DNA of 64,000 nucleotides from Vandammella animalimorsus (GCF_002285265.1 NZ_NSJB01000010.1:1-64000), one strand, 5' to 3'; counted from the stretch's first letter, positions 8,945-19,332 are shown. The notes: generated by a model not told the origin, from the sequence alone. Translations and numbers: made by a program.

Positions 8945-9961
8945 TCAAAACAGCGTGGCGGCCTGTTGCACCCGGTGTTGGATTTTCTGCAGCAATTGGT
9001 GCTCGGCGGCGTCGATGGCCTTGCTCAAGGCGTGCTCGAATGCCAACTGGTCGGCGCTGCCGTGGCTTTTGAACACCAGGCCGCGCAGGCCCAGCAGGGC
9101 CGCGCCGTTGTGGCGCCGGTGGTCTACGCGGCGCTTGAAGGCATTGAGCACCGGCATGGCGCACAGGGCCGCCAGGCGCGTGAAGGCATTGCGCGAGAAC
9201 TCCTGCTTGAGGATGGTCGAAACCATGGAAGCCAGGCCCTCGGTCGCCTTGAGCGTGACGTTGCCGACAAAGCCGTCGCAGACCACGATGTCGGTCGTCC
9301 CCTTGAAAATGTCGTTGCCTTCGACGTTGCCGTAGTAGTGGATCAGCGATTTCTGATCGGCCTCGCGCAGCAGCTCGGCCGCGCGCTTGATCATGTCATT
9401 GCCCTTGATGGCTTCGGAGCCGATGTTGAGCAGGCCCACACTGGGCTTGTCGCGCGATTTCAGCGCCATGTCCAGCGCCGAGCCCAGCACGGCAAACTGC
9501 AGCAGATGGTGCTCGGTGCAGTCCACATTGGCGCCCAGATCCAGCACCGTAGTGGCGCCACCGGTGACATTGGGCAATGGATAGGCAATGGCCGGGCGCT
9601 CGATGCCGTCGAGCGTCTTGAGCACATAGCGCGCAATGGCCATCAACGCGCCTGTGTTGCCTGCCGAAACCGCCGCTTGGGCACGCCCCTCCTTGACCAG
9701 CTCCAGGGCTATGCGCATCGAAGAGCGCTTCTTGTGACGCATGGCAACCTCGACCGGGTCGTCCATGGCGACGACTTCCTCGGCATGCACCAACTCGGCG
9801 CGCGGGTGCGCGATTGCCCCCAGGGCATCGCTGCGCCCCACCAGCAGCAGGCGCAGCTGCGCATGGCGCTCCAGCAATGCCAGGCAGGCAGGCACGGTCA
9901 CGCTGGGGCCGTGGTCGCCCCCCATGCAATCGACGGCGATGGTGGTTGCTTGATCAGCCAA
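8945..9961 (-). CDS. plsX: Phosphate acyltransferase PlsX (TTG start)
   Basis: 338 residues. It makes acyl-phosphate from acyl-ACP for PlsY and phospholipid synthesis. The N-terminus [15 protein letters not shown] and internal [20 protein letters not shown] and GFVGNV are family hallmarks. No ATG exists at the expected position. TTG at 9961 is preceded by AAGGA at about ten bases and gives [11 protein letters not shown]. The in-frame reading further upstream (to 10243) lacks family similarity. It lies between rpmF and fabH. Confidence 0.93.
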   Translation of the reverse strand: MADQATTIAVDCMGGDHGPSVTVPACLALLERHAQLRLLLVGRSDALGAIAHPRAELVHAEEVVAMDDPVEVAMRHKKRSSMRIALELVKEGRAQAAVSAGNTGALMAIARYVLKTLDGIERPAIAYPLPNVTGGATTVLDLGANVDCTEHHLLQFAVLGSALDMALKSRDKPSVGLLNIGSEAIKGNDMIKRAAELLREADQKSLIHYYGNVEGNDIFKGTTDIVVCDGFVGNVTLKATEGLASMVSTILKQEFSRNAFTRLAALCAMPVLNAFKRRVDHRRHNGAALLGLRGLVFKSHGSADQLAFEHALSKAIDAAEHQLLQKIQHRVQQAATLF

Positions 9962-10305
9962 GAGCTTGCTGTCCTTATGTGCGCTGTATGTGCGAGTGCG
10001 CGGCAGGCAGGCGCCACTGTCGGCGCCTGCTGTCAGCGTTGCGCCCAACCGCCCGCACACCGGCCAGCCCGGAAAAAGCCCAAGGGCATGGTCTGCGCTT
10101 GGGCGGTTTGTTTGTGTGTCTGTGGCAATACGACCGATTAGGCCGGCATCTGCGGCGCCGGGGCGAAAGGCCGCGTGCTCAAAACCGCTGCAGGCCGGCG
10201 ATGCAAGAGCAGTAGCCTGCCACGGCGCAGGCCATGTGCCCAAACACAGGCCAAGGCGCTGGAGCGCCCCAGTCAGACACTGTGATGATTGGGCCTGGCC
10301 CCCGA
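9962..10305. other. 344-bp gap between rpmF and plsX
   Basis: No gene is supported here. The stretch holds the plsX ribosome site (AAGGA near 9972) and a possible minus-strand terminator or attenuator at 10073–10104. The gap is unusually long for the rpmF–plsX pair and may carry a separate plsX promoter. Confidence 0.5.
10073..10104 (-). terminator. Possible terminator/attenuator downstream of rpmF
   Basis: On the minus strand GCCCAAG and CTTGGGC form a 7-bp stem with a loop of about 13 bases, followed by TTTTTCC. It lies between rpmF and plsX, so it could reduce read-through from the ribosomal-protein gene into the lipid genes. The stem is short, so confidence is moderate. Confidence 0.45.
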
Positions 10306-10491
10306 TCAGACCTCGGCAGACTTGCTCTTGAGCACGCGGCGGCCACGGTAAAAGCCGTCCGGGCTGATGTGGTGGCGCAGATGCACTTCGCCGGTGGTTG
10401 GCTCAATGGCCATACCAGGGGCCTTCAGCGCATTGTGCGAACGGTGCATGCCACGCTTGGAAGGCGACTTTTTGTTTTGTTGAACGGCCAT
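10306..10491 (-). CDS. rpmF: 50S ribosomal protein L32
   Basis: 61 residues beginning [20 protein letters not shown], the standard L32 N-terminus, with [14 protein letters not shown] at the end. A clear AGGAG lies before the ATG at 10491. It lacks the CxxC zinc motif, like many proteobacterial L32 proteins. It sits between yceD and plsX, the conserved order. Confidence 0.97.
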   Translation of the reverse strand: MAVQQNKKSPSKRGMHRSHNALKAPGMAIEPTTGEVHLRHHISPDGFYRGRRVLKSKSAEV

Positions 10492-10725
10492 GATCGGCTC
10501 CTGAAAAAAAGACGCACGCCCCACTTGACTGGCCATTGGCAACCTTGGCGGCCAATAGGCAAAGCAGCGTGCGAGATGGATGAATGGGAAATGGCGCGGC
10601 GCAAAAAAACACAGCCTTAAAGGCCGGCACTTTTTGCGCAAAAGTCGGCAATTATAGGCGATGCTGCCCGGCACTGCCAAGGCGCATGGCACTCTGCCTC
10701 AAAGGAAGGCCGGGGTCTGCCTGGA

Positions 10726-11328
10726 TCAATCGGCTTGCTCGCCACCGTCACCACCATTGCCTGCCTGCAAGGGCCGGGTGGCCAGGTGGGCCAGCTGGGC
10801 GAATGGATTGCGCTTTTGCGCCTGGGCTGCGTCGAAGGCAGCATCCTGGTGCACCAGCGGTGCTGGCGGCGTGCAGTCCGCATGCTTGGCCACCGGGGGC
10901 AAGGCCATGAGCAAATCGTCCTCGATCAGCGCCAGCAGATCCAACGGGCCACTTTCCAGCGACAGCACGTCCTCTTGCGCGTCTTCGTCCTCGGCCTCGG
11001 CCTGGGCCTCGGTGGCGACAAAGCGAAACCACTGGTCGCTGCTGACCGTGATGGGCACGGGCTGCAGGCAACGCTGGCATTGCAGCAGCAAGATGGTCTG
11101 AGCCTGGCAGTGCAGCCACGGCGCGGCCTGGCCGTCGGCGCTGCGGCGCATGCTGGCCTGCGCCTGCCAGTGCACGCTGGCGGCTGGCGCGGCATCGCCC
11201 AAGAATCCGCCCAAGGATTCGCGCGCCAGACGCGGGAATTCATGCAGCGCCGTCTCCTGACTGATCTGGCCGCCTGCCTGGGCAAAGGCCAGCACGTCCA
11301 GCCGGCGTGGGTTGAAGTTTTTTTCCAT
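10726..11328 (-). CDS. yceD: DUF177/YceD-family protein
   Basis: 200 residues. YceD proteins are linked to 23S rRNA maturation and are almost always encoded just upstream of rpmF, as here. A CQRCLQP motif in the middle (about residue 84) and an acidic stretch after it (AEAEDEDAQED) are typical. The start at MEKNFNPRRLD was chosen because the in-frame extension upstream is not conserved-looking. A 234-bp gap separates it from rpmF. Confidence 0.85.
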   Translation of the reverse strand: MEKNFNPRRLDVLAFAQAGGQISQETALHEFPRLARESLGGFLGDAAPAASVHWQAQASMRRSADGQAAPWLHCQAQTILLLQCQRCLQPVPITVSSDQWFRFVATEAQAEAEDEDAQEDVLSLESGPLDLLALIEDDLLMALPPVAKHADCTPPAPLVHQDAAFDAAQAQKRNPFAQLAHLATRPLQAGNGGDGGEQAD

Positions 11329-11409
11329 GTGTCGATGAAGAAGAAAGGCGGGGGATGCACACCATCGCACCATCGCGCCGGCCATGGCGCGGCCTGCTTT
11401 GACAGGCGC

Positions 11410-12480
<1,071 letters not shown>

Positions 12481-12601
12481 GGTGCAAAAAGAGGGAGAAA
12501 AACGCCTGCGCAGGCAGGGCGGTTGCGCCGCCGATTCTGCCATGCCTGCCGCAGCGAGCTCAGGCGGCGCGGCCTGCGCTTCATTGCCATAATGCGCGAC
12601 T

Positions 12602-12937
12602 GTGAAGCAGGCCAGGCCGCCGCTGATGCCAAGGTGGCAACACAGGCATTGGAGGAACGTCCGGACTGCACAGGGCAGCGTAGCAGGTAACACCTGCCCA
12701 CCGTGAGGTGAGGATCAGAGCAACAGAGACGAGTCGCCCCGCAGCGCGCTGCGGGGCGGGTGAAACGGGCAATCTCTACGCGCAGCAATACCAAATAGGC
12801 ATGCGATGAACTGGCTCCGGCGAGCATGCGGGTAGGTAGCACCGAGCTGGCAGGGCGACCTGCCAGCCCAGATTAATGGCGGCCACGCGGCCATGCACAT
12901 GGCCGTGCACAGAATCCGGCGTATCGGCCTGCTTCAC
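12602..12937 (+). ncRNA. rnpB: RNase P RNA (class A)
   Basis: The conserved core GGAGGAACGTCCGGAC lies at 12651–12665 and the 3' core AGAATCCGGCGTAT at 12911–12924. The terminal helix P1 is formed by GTGAAGCAGGCC (12602–12613) and GGCCTGCTTCAC (12926–12937), a perfect 12-bp pairing. A run of T follows at 12940–12945 as terminator. The RNA is the catalytic subunit that matures tRNA 5' ends. It is divergent to ruvB and convergent with the cyclic-nucleotide-binding gene. Confidence 0.96.
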
Positions 12938-12957
12938 ACTTTTTTCCTGGGGCCTGC

Positions 12958-13428
12958 TCACGCAATGGCGCGGCGGCGGCGGGCATCGCGGCTGCGCCGC
13001 GCCAGCGTGGCCGAGGCCAGCTGCACCACATCCAGCGCCACACTGGGATGGCGCTGGTACAGCTCGGTGAACTTCAGGCGCGAGAGCTGCCAGGCGCGCC
13101 CGGCCGTGGCCACCTGCGCCGAAGCCTGGCGCGGCATATTGCCCAGAAAGCTGGCCTCGCCAAACACTGTGCCTGAGGACACCAGCGCCACGCGCAGCGT
13201 GCCTTTTTCGTTTTCGTAGTGAATGGTCACGCGCCCGCTTTCCAAGAAGTACAGGCTGCGCTCGTCGCGGTAGCGCTGGAACAGCGTCTCGCCCTCCATC
13301 AGGTTTGTGGGCGTGAGAAAACCGGCCAGAAGTTCCCAATGATTTGCAGCCAAGGGCTTGCTGATGGCCTCCGGGTCCAGTGGCGCGGCGAAGGCCGCCG
13401 CCAAGTCTGCCAGGCGCATGTTGCTCAT
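12958..13428 (-). CDS. Cyclic-nucleotide-binding domain protein without DNA-binding domain
   Basis: 156 residues. A CRP-type cNMP-binding fold spans about residues 30–130 (NLMEGETLFQRYRDERSLYFLESGRVTIHYE, written here in parts: NLMEGETLFQ, YFLESGRV; then GTVFGEASFLG). Unlike CRP/FNR regulators, no helix-turn-helix follows; the tail is a helix rich in Arg (RRSRDARRRRAIA). It may therefore act as a ligand sensor on another protein. Convergent with rnpB; no partner is evident nearby. Confidence 0.75.
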   Translation of the reverse strand: MSNMRLADLAAAFAAPLDPEAISKPLAANHWELLAGFLTPTNLMEGETLFQRYRDERSLYFLESGRVTIHYENEKGTLRVALVSSGTVFGEASFLGNMPRQASAQVATAGRAWQLSRLKFTELYQRHPSVALDVVQLASATLARRSRDARRRRAIA

Positions 13429-13626
13429 ATCGTCAATCCTTAGAACCTGTTCATATAGTTGCCCACTGCGCGCAAGATTATGTGGGCAAAGCCCGGCGCA
13501 GGCCTCATGGGGTTTTGCCGGGCGGCGCAGCGCGCTGCGTTAGGATTGCCGCCTTTTCGTTCTCCACGTCCTTGGCAGATGCGTGCTGCGTGCACACGCC
13601 GATCGCCATGCCAAGGGCGGCACAGT

Positions 13627-14994
13627 ATGCAGGATCCGCACTTGAATGCCCGGCCGCAACGGGCCTCCTCTTTTCCTGGCCGGGGCCCCCTGCGCCAGCT
13701 GACACAAACAGCGTGCCGCATCACATGGGCCAGCTTGCTTTGCAGCGGCGCGGCTGGCACTGCGCTGGCCCAAAGCGCATCGACCTGGGACATCAGCCAG
13801 GCCGAGCCGCTGGTACTGACCGAAATCGCCTTCGGCCTGGAGCAACCCTGGGCTCTGGCCTTTTTGCCCGGCGGCGATTTCCTGGTCACCGAGCGCGAGG
13901 GCACGATGCGCGTGGTGCAGGCCAATGGCCGCATCGGCCACCCCATCGCTGGCGTGCCGGCCGTGGCTGCGCAAGGTCAGGGCGGCCTGCTGGACGTGGC
14001 GCTGGATCGGCAGTTTGCACAGAACCGCAGGCTGTTTTTCTGCTTCTCCGAACCCGACCCCAGCAATGCCAGCCGCAGCAGCACGGCGCTGGCCTCAGCG
14101 CAGCTCAACGAACGCCGCACCCGCCTGGAAAACGTACAGGTCATCTTCCACCAGATGCCGCGCGTGCGCAGCGACGCCCACTTTGGCTGCCGCATCGCTC
14201 AGGCGCAGGACGGCTCGCTGTTCCTGGCCTTGGGCGAGCGCTCCATTGCGCGCGAGCAGGCCCAGCGCACCAGCAACCACCTGGGCTCCATCGTGCGCCT
14301 GCAGCCCGATGGCAAGCCCTTTGCCGACAACCCCCTGGCCCGCGCCAAGGGCAAGGGCCTGCCCGAGACCTGGAGCTGGGGGCACCGCAACCCGCAAGGG
14401 CTTACCATCACCGCCGATGGCGAGCTGTGGGCGCACGAGCATGGCCCGCAAGGCGGCGACGAGTTCAACCACATCCGCGGCGGCGCCAACTACGGCTGGC
14501 CGCTGGTGACCTATGGCCGCGCCCAAGGCGCTGGCCCGCGCGCCGGCCAGCCGCGCAAGAATGTCGCGCTGGAGGCGCCCGTGCACTACTGGGGCCAAGC
14601 CATTGCGCCCTCGGGCCTGACCTATCTGGACAGCGACCGCTACGGCGCGCAATGGCAAGGCAGCTTCTTCATCGGCTCGCTGCGCCACGGCGCGCTGGTG
14701 CGCCTGAAAGTGGTGGACGACGTGGTGCAGCAGGAGTCCTGGCACCGCATTGCCGAAGGCGAGCAGGTGCGCGACGTGCGCCAAGGCCCGGACGGGCTGC
14801 TCTACGTGCTGACCGACCGCCCCGATGGCCGCTTGCTGCGCGTGGAGCCGCCCAAGGCGCCCGAGCCCGAGCCCGAGCCAGCCGCCAGCGCTGCGCCGCC
14901 GCCTGCCGCGCCCCAACCTTCGGCCGGCGAATTCGAGCCGGTGCACGTCGCGCCGCCAGCGCCTGCGCAGGCCACTGCGCCAGTCGCCCAATGA
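13627..14994 (+). CDS. PQQ-type soluble aldose/glucose-sorbosone dehydrogenase
   Basis: 455 residues from the ATG at 13627. An N-terminal signal peptide (about residues 15–48, ending TALAQ) predicts periplasmic export. The six-bladed propeller of the YliI/GSDH family is recognisable from FGLEQPWALAFLPGG, QGQGGLLDVALD, ETWSWGHRNPQG, EHGPQGGDEFN and GANYGWP. It would oxidise sugars with PQQ as cofactor. The last ~60 residues are a Pro/Ala/Glu-rich tail. The stop overlaps the next ATG (ATGA), so the two genes are probably co-transcribed. Confidence 0.87.
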   Translation: MQDPHLNARPQRASSFPGRGPLRQLTQTACRITWASLLCSGAAGTALAQSASTWDISQAEPLVLTEIAFGLEQPWALAFLPGGDFLVTEREGTMRVVQANGRIGHPIAGVPAVAAQGQGGLLDVALDRQFAQNRRLFFCFSEPDPSNASRSSTALASAQLNERRTRLENVQVIFHQMPRVRSDAHFGCRIAQAQDGSLFLALGERSIAREQAQRTSNHLGSIVRLQPDGKPFADNPLARAKGKGLPETWSWGHRNPQGLTITADGELWAHEHGPQGGDEFNHIRGGANYGWPLVTYGRAQGAGPRAGQPRKNVALEAPVHYWGQAIAPSGLTYLDSDRYGAQWQGSFFIGSLRHGALVRLKVVDDVVQQESWHRIAEGEQVRDVRQGPDGLLYVLTDRPDGRLLRVEPPKAPEPEPEPAASAAPPPAAPQPSAGEFEPVHVAPPAPAQATAPVAQ

Positions 14995-15701
14995 GTGCGG
15001 CGCAGGCCGCAGCACCACCATCACACCCAGCCGCCGTGAACGCACAGACCGAACGACTGACCCTCAGCGGCGCCGCTGGCGCCATCGAAGCCCTTAAAGA
15101 CCACGCCCAGCTGCAGGGCGGCGCGGCCAAAGCCGGCAGCGCCATCATCACCCACCCGCACCCGCTGTTTGCCGGCACGATGAACAACAAGGTGGTGCAG
15201 ACCCTGGCGCGCGCCATGGTGGCCACCGGCTGGGATGCCTATCGCTTCAACTTCCGCGGCGTGGGCCAGTCCGAAGGCGTGTACGACGAGGGCCGGGGCG
15301 AGGCGCAGGACCTGCTGCAGGTCATCGAGCAAGTGGCCCCGCAGGGGCCACTGGTGCTGGCGGGCTTTTCGTTCGGCACCTACGTCATCAGCCAGGTGCT
15401 GGCGCAGCTACAGGCCAGCGGCCGCATCGAGGCCGTGGTGCTGGTGGGCACCGCCGCCAGCCGCTTTGCCGTGGCCCCCATCCCCCAGCCCCTGCACGGG
15501 CGCAGCCTGGTGGTGCATGGCGAGCAGGACGACACCGTGCCCATCGGCCCCGTGCTGGACTGGGCGCGGCAACAATCGCTGCCGCTGACGGTCATCCCCG
15601 GCGGCGAACACTTCTTCCATGGCCGCCAGGTCCAGCTCAAGGAGCTGGTGGTGCGCCACATGCTGGCCGTGCGGCAAATGCCCCCGCCCGCGCAGCCATG
15701 A
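14991..15701 (+). CDS. Alpha/beta hydrolase (dienelactone-hydrolase/COG2945 type)
   Basis: 236 residues. AIITHPHPLFAGTMNN near residue 50 is the signature of the small COG2945 alpha/beta hydrolases. The nucleophile elbow is GFSFGT (about residue 124). The acid lies in VVHGEQDDTVP (about 180) and the histidine in GGEHFFHG (about 205), so the triad is complete. The physiological substrate is unknown. It overlaps the dehydrogenase stop by four bases. Confidence 0.85.
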   Translation: MSAAQAAAPPSHPAAVNAQTERLTLSGAAGAIEALKDHAQLQGGAAKAGSAIITHPHPLFAGTMNNKVVQTLARAMVATGWDAYRFNFRGVGQSEGVYDEGRGEAQDLLQVIEQVAPQGPLVLAGFSFGTYVISQVLAQLQASGRIEAVVLVGTAASRFAVAPIPQPLHGRSLVVHGEQDDTVPIGPVLDWARQQSLPLTVIPGGEHFFHGRQVQLKELVVRHMLAVRQMPPPAQP

Positions 15702-15774
15702 CCCGCCACATCCAAGCCTACAGCCCCGGCCAACCGCCGCAGACCAGCCCAGGCTGCCTGCCATTGGCCTTTTG

Positions 15775-16983
15775 ATGAACACCGTGACCATGCTCAACAC
15801 CCGAAAGCTTCACCCCTGGCACTGGGCGCACTGCGCCGCGCTGCTGTGCGCCTGTCTGATGCTGCTGCTGGGCGCTGCCGGCGCCCGCGCACAAGTGCCC
15901 GCGCCGCCGGAGATCGCCGCGCGCAACTACCTGCTGCTGGACGTCACGGCCAACCAGGTGCTGGCCGCCAAAGACATTGACGCGCCCGTCGAGCAGGCCT
16001 CGCTGACCAAGCTGATGACCGCCTACATCGTTTTCGACGCGCTGCGCGCGCGCAAGATCACGCTGGAGCAAAAGCTGCCCGTCAGCGAGCGGGCCTGGAA
16101 AATGCCCGGCTCGCGCATGTTCATCGACCCCAAGATGCAAGTGCCCATTGACGACCTGCTCAAGGGCATGATCGTGCAATCGGGCAACGACGCCACCATC
16201 GCCCTGGCCGAAGGCGTGGGCGGCACCGTCGAGCACTTCGTCAAGCTCATGAACGACCAGGCCAAGGCCCTGGGCATGGCCCGCACCCAGTACATGAACC
16301 CCGAGGGCCTGACCGCGCCGGGCCACCTGACCACGGCGCGCGACCTGAGCGTGCTGGCCGTCAGCCTGATGCGCGAATTCCCCGAATACATGCACTACTA
16401 CGCCACCAAGGAATACCGCTACCCCGGCACGCCCGCGGCCAACGGCAACAACCGCAACCTGCTGCTGTTTCGCGACCCCACGGTCGATGGCCTGAAAACC
16501 GGCTACACCCAGGCAGCGGGCTTTTGCCTGGTGGCCACGGCGCAGCGCGAGACAGCCAACACCGGCGCTCGCCGCCTGCTGTCCATCGTGCTGGGAGCGG
16601 AAAGCGAAAACGCCCGCGCCAACGAAAGCCAGAAACTGCTCAACTGGGGCTATACCGCCTTCGATCTGGTCAAGCTCTTCGACGCCGGCCAGGCCATGCA
16701 AACCCCCGAGCTGTGGAAAGGCGAGCGCGAAAGCGTCAAGATCGGCAGCCACGAGGCCGTGTACCTGGCGCTGCCCACCGGCTCGGTCGGTCAGGTGCGC
16801 ACCGTCATCGAGCGCCCCGACCCGCTGCTGGCGCCCGTGCACCTGGATCAGTCGCTGGGCACGCTCAAGATCAGCATCGGCGACCAAACCCTCAAGGGCG
16901 TGCCCGTGGTCGCGCTGGAGAGCGTGGGCGAGGCCGGCTTCTTCGGCCGCATGTGGGATTCCATGCTGCTGTGGATCAAATAA
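15775..16983 (+). CDS. dacC: D-alanyl-D-alanine carboxypeptidase (PBP5/6 type)
   Basis: 402 residues. It trims the terminal D-Ala of peptidoglycan pentapeptides in the periplasm. The signal peptide is about residues 18–41 (ALLCACLMLLLGAAGARA). The active-site motifs are SLTK (SxxK), SGN (SxN) and KTG in DGLKTGYTQAAG. The C-terminal domain ends with a short amphipathic helix (FGRMWDSMLLWIK) that anchors such enzymes to the inner membrane. A second Met five residues in is an alternative start. Confidence 0.93.
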   Translation: MNTVTMLNTRKLHPWHWAHCAALLCACLMLLLGAAGARAQVPAPPEIAARNYLLLDVTANQVLAAKDIDAPVEQASLTKLMTAYIVFDALRARKITLEQKLPVSERAWKMPGSRMFIDPKMQVPIDDLLKGMIVQSGNDATIALAEGVGGTVEHFVKLMNDQAKALGMARTQYMNPEGLTAPGHLTTARDLSVLAVSLMREFPEYMHYYATKEYRYPGTPAANGNNRNLLLFRDPTVDGLKTGYTQAAGFCLVATAQRETANTGARRLLSIVLGAESENARANESQKLLNWGYTAFDLVKLFDAGQAMQTPELWKGERESVKIGSHEAVYLALPTGSVGQVRTVIERPDPLLAPVHLDQSLGTLKISIGDQTLKGVPVVALESVGEAGFFGRMWDSMLLWIK

Positions 16984-17021
16984 CCCCCGACTGGCCTCGA
17001 CGCACTCGAAAGGACGCCACC

Positions 17022-17780
17022 ATGACCCTGCCCTCCCAAGCCCTTGCGGCTTTTGCCCCCACCGGCCGGCTGCGCGCCGCCATCAATCTGGGCAACCCCA
17101 TTTTGGCCAGCCTCGATGCCTCGGGCGCGCCCTGCGGCGTGTCCGTCGATCTGGCCGGCGCGCTGGCGCAGCGCCTGGGCCTGGAGCTGGAGCCGCTGGT
17201 GTTTGAAAAGGCCAGCCAATCGGTCGAGGCCGTGAGCACGCAAGCGGCCGACATCGGCTTCTTCGCCATCGACCCGGCGCGCGGCGCGGGCATCGCCTTC
17301 ACCGCCCCCTACGTGCTGATCGAAGGCTGCTACCTGGTGGCGCAGGATTCGCCCATCCAGACCAATGCCCAGGTTGACCAGCCCCAGCACCGCGTGGTGG
17401 TGGGCGCGGGCAGCGCCTACGACCTGTACCTGACGCGCGCCCTGGCGCAGGCCCAGCTGGTGCGCGCCAGCAATTCGCAAACCGTGGTGCAGACCTTTCT
17501 GGAGCAGCAACTGGAAGTGGCCGCCGGCGTGAAGCAGCAGCTCGAAGCCGACGTGCAGCGCCTGGCCGGGCAGCACGCGCTGCGCATGCTGCCCGAGAGC
17601 TTCATGGTCATCGAGCAGGCCATGGGCCTGCCCAAGGCGCGCGGCCCCGAGCTGGCCCAGTACCTGGCCGCCTTCGTCGAGGACATGAAGGCCAGCGGCT
17701 TCGTCGCCCAGGCCCTGCAACGCCACCACATCCACGGCGCCCGCGTCGCGCCCGCCGCCACGGCTGGCGCTGGCGCTTGA
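17022..17780 (+). CDS. Family-3 solute-binding-like protein without signal peptide
   Basis: 252 residues with the two-lobe periplasmic-binding-protein fold of the amino-acid type: GRLRAAINLGNPILA, CGVSVDLAGALAQRLG, ADIGFFAIDP and VVVGAGSAYDLYL. A strong AAAGGA precedes the ATG at 17022. The N-terminus MTLPSQALAAFAPTG is not a signal peptide, so the protein may stay in the cytoplasm, or export may depend on an unrecognised route. No permease or ATPase genes are adjacent. Ligand unknown. Confidence 0.75.
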   Translation: MTLPSQALAAFAPTGRLRAAINLGNPILASLDASGAPCGVSVDLAGALAQRLGLELEPLVFEKASQSVEAVSTQAADIGFFAIDPARGAGIAFTAPYVLIEGCYLVAQDSPIQTNAQVDQPQHRVVVGAGSAYDLYLTRALAQAQLVRASNSQTVVQTFLEQQLEVAAGVKQQLEADVQRLAGQHALRMLPESFMVIEQAMGLPKARGPELAQYLAAFVEDMKASGFVAQALQRHHIHGARVAPAATAGAGA

Positions 17781-17785
17781 GACAG

Positions 17786-18060
17786 CCTGAGAGCCTATTC
17801 AAGAACTCTGCGCAGCACAAAGTGGGCGCGCCAGCGCCCACCCAAGGGCCGAGCGCAGCGATGGCCCGAACAAAGTCCCTTCTGCCTGCGCCTGGGCCGC
17901 TGGCCTGCCTGGGCGGACAGGCCCACACACAGTGGGCCTGCTTCGTTCATCAAATTTCGCTGCGGCTGTTTGAGCGTAGCGGCAAAGCCGCGCAGCGAGT
18001 TTCCGCAGCATCCGCTCAGGCAGGCCAGCGGCCCAGGTTGCCCCGGCGCACAGCGCCGGG
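17786..18060. repeat. Intergenic region with a 21-bp perfect inverted repeat
   Basis: No gene is supported in 17781–18235. CCTGGGCCGCTGGCCTGCCTG (near 17894) is repeated inverted as CAGGCAGGCCAGCGGCCCAGG (near 18020), about 105 bases apart. AGAGCCTATTCAAGAAC at the left edge resembles the end of the dispersed repeat at 22634. The region looks like a composite intergenic repeat of the kind common in Comamonadaceae. Confidence 0.55.
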
Positions 18061-18090
18061 GACGCAGGCAGCAGGGTCGTTTTTCTTTGG

Positions 18091-18122
18091 TCACTTTCTT
18101 TTTTCGACAAAAAAGAAAGTGA
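18091..18122. terminator. Strong bidirectional terminator hairpin
   Basis: TCACTTTCTTTTTT and AAAAAAGAAAGTGA form a perfect 14-bp stem with a CGAC loop. It lies between the convergent solute-binding-protein gene and nadM. The stem is AT-rich rather than a classic GC hairpin followed by a T tract, so it may also be a conserved part of the surrounding repeat. Confidence 0.6.
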
Positions 18123-18235
18123 CTGCGCCGCCGGGCGCACATCCCGGCCCCGACACTCAAAGCCAACACCGCCAGCCACTACCGGGCGCAATCGCCCAGC
18201 AGCGCGCCAGAACCACGGCGCGCGGCGAACTGCAC

Positions 18236-19321
18236 TCACAGCTCATGCGTGAGCCGCAGCAGCATGTCGAGGATGAAGAAGTGGTCGTCGAAGAAGCGCT
18301 CGGGCTGGCTGGCCACCTGGGCGATGGGCAGCCACAGGGCTGCGCGGGCGTCGTCGGCGCCGCGCACTGGCGGCAATGCGCCATGGCCCAGGTCGAAGTG
18401 GAAGACATGCGTGATGGTGCGCCCGCGCAGGCTTCGGTCGGGGTGGTCGAACACGCGGCTGCCGCGCAGCGCGGCGCGCCAGGCGGCCTCGTCCAGCGCC
18501 AGCGCCGTTTCCTCGCGCAGTTCGCGCAGGCAGGATTGCCACAGCGTATCGCGCGGCTCCAAAAAGCCGCCGGGCAGCGCGTACAGGCCCTGGCCGGGCG
18601 GCTGGCCGCGCTCGACCAGCAGCACATGGCCCTGGCATTGCACCAGCGCATCGACGGTCACGAAGGTCGGCGCAAATGGCGCCGCCGCCCAGGATTGGCG
18701 GTAGGCGCGCAGCATCTGCCATTCCTGGCGCAGGCTTTGGAAAACCTCTGCACTGCGCCACTGCAACAGCCATTGCGCCACGCCCGGCGGCAGGTGCGCG
18801 TGCAGCAATTGCTGCAATTGCGTCTGGGCGCTGGCGTCGGCATCGGGCGCGGTGGCGAAACAGGCTTCGCGCACCAGCGTGGCGTCGGTCTGGTTTTGGC
18901 GCGGCAGGTTCAGCAGCGCCCAGTCGGGGAACTGCGCCAGGTAGGCGCTGCTGTCGTCCTTGAAGTGGCCCACCAGCGCGATGCGCGGCGCAGCCGGCAA
19001 GGCCAGCGGCGCCAGCAGGGCCTGCACGCCCTGGCGCACGGCCTGCACCCAGCGCGCCTCGTCGTAGAAGTCGCGCATGGGCAGAAAGTGCACGCGCTGG
19101 CGCTCCTCGGGCGTCAGCGCCGCCTGCACCATGGCTTGGCGCTCCTGCCAGGTGAAGGGGTTCTTGGGGCTGCGCGCCTGGTGGGCCGAGCCGAGCACGA
19201 CCACGGCCTGCGGCGCCACGCGCAGCGCATGGCGCAGCATGGCCAGGTGGCCGCGGTGCGGCGGCTGCAGGCGACCGATGAAGACGGCGGCGTCGTACTG
19301 GGGCTGCGGCGCGGCGCTCAT
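18236..19321 (-). CDS. nadM: Bifunctional NMN adenylyltransferase / Nudix hydrolase
   Basis: 361 residues. The N-terminal half is a nucleotidyltransferase with FIGRLQPPHRGH (HxGH at residues 22–25) and NPFTWQERQAM, as in NadM. The C-terminal half is a Nudix domain (about 215–350) with the box GGFLEPRDT then RELREET. The fusion matches the Slr0787 type: it makes NAD from NMN and may hydrolyse ADP-ribose-like compounds. The neighbouring pncB, 11 bases away, supports an NAD-salvage operon. Confidence 0.9.
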   Translation of the reverse strand: MSAAPQPQYDAAVFIGRLQPPHRGHLAMLRHALRVAPQAVVVLGSAHQARSPKNPFTWQERQAMVQAALTPEERQRVHFLPMRDFYDEARWVQAVRQGVQALLAPLALPAAPRIALVGHFKDDSSAYLAQFPDWALLNLPRQNQTDATLVREACFATAPDADASAQTQLQQLLHAHLPPGVAQWLLQWRSAEVFQSLRQEWQMLRAYRQSWAAAPFAPTFVTVDALVQCQGHVLLVERGQPPGQGLYALPGGFLEPRDTLWQSCLRELREETALALDEAAWRAALRGSRVFDHPDRSLRGRTITHVFHFDLGHGALPPVRGADDARAALWLPIAQVASQPERFFDDHFFILDMLLRLTHEL

Positions 19322-19332
19322 GGCCCAGGCCC

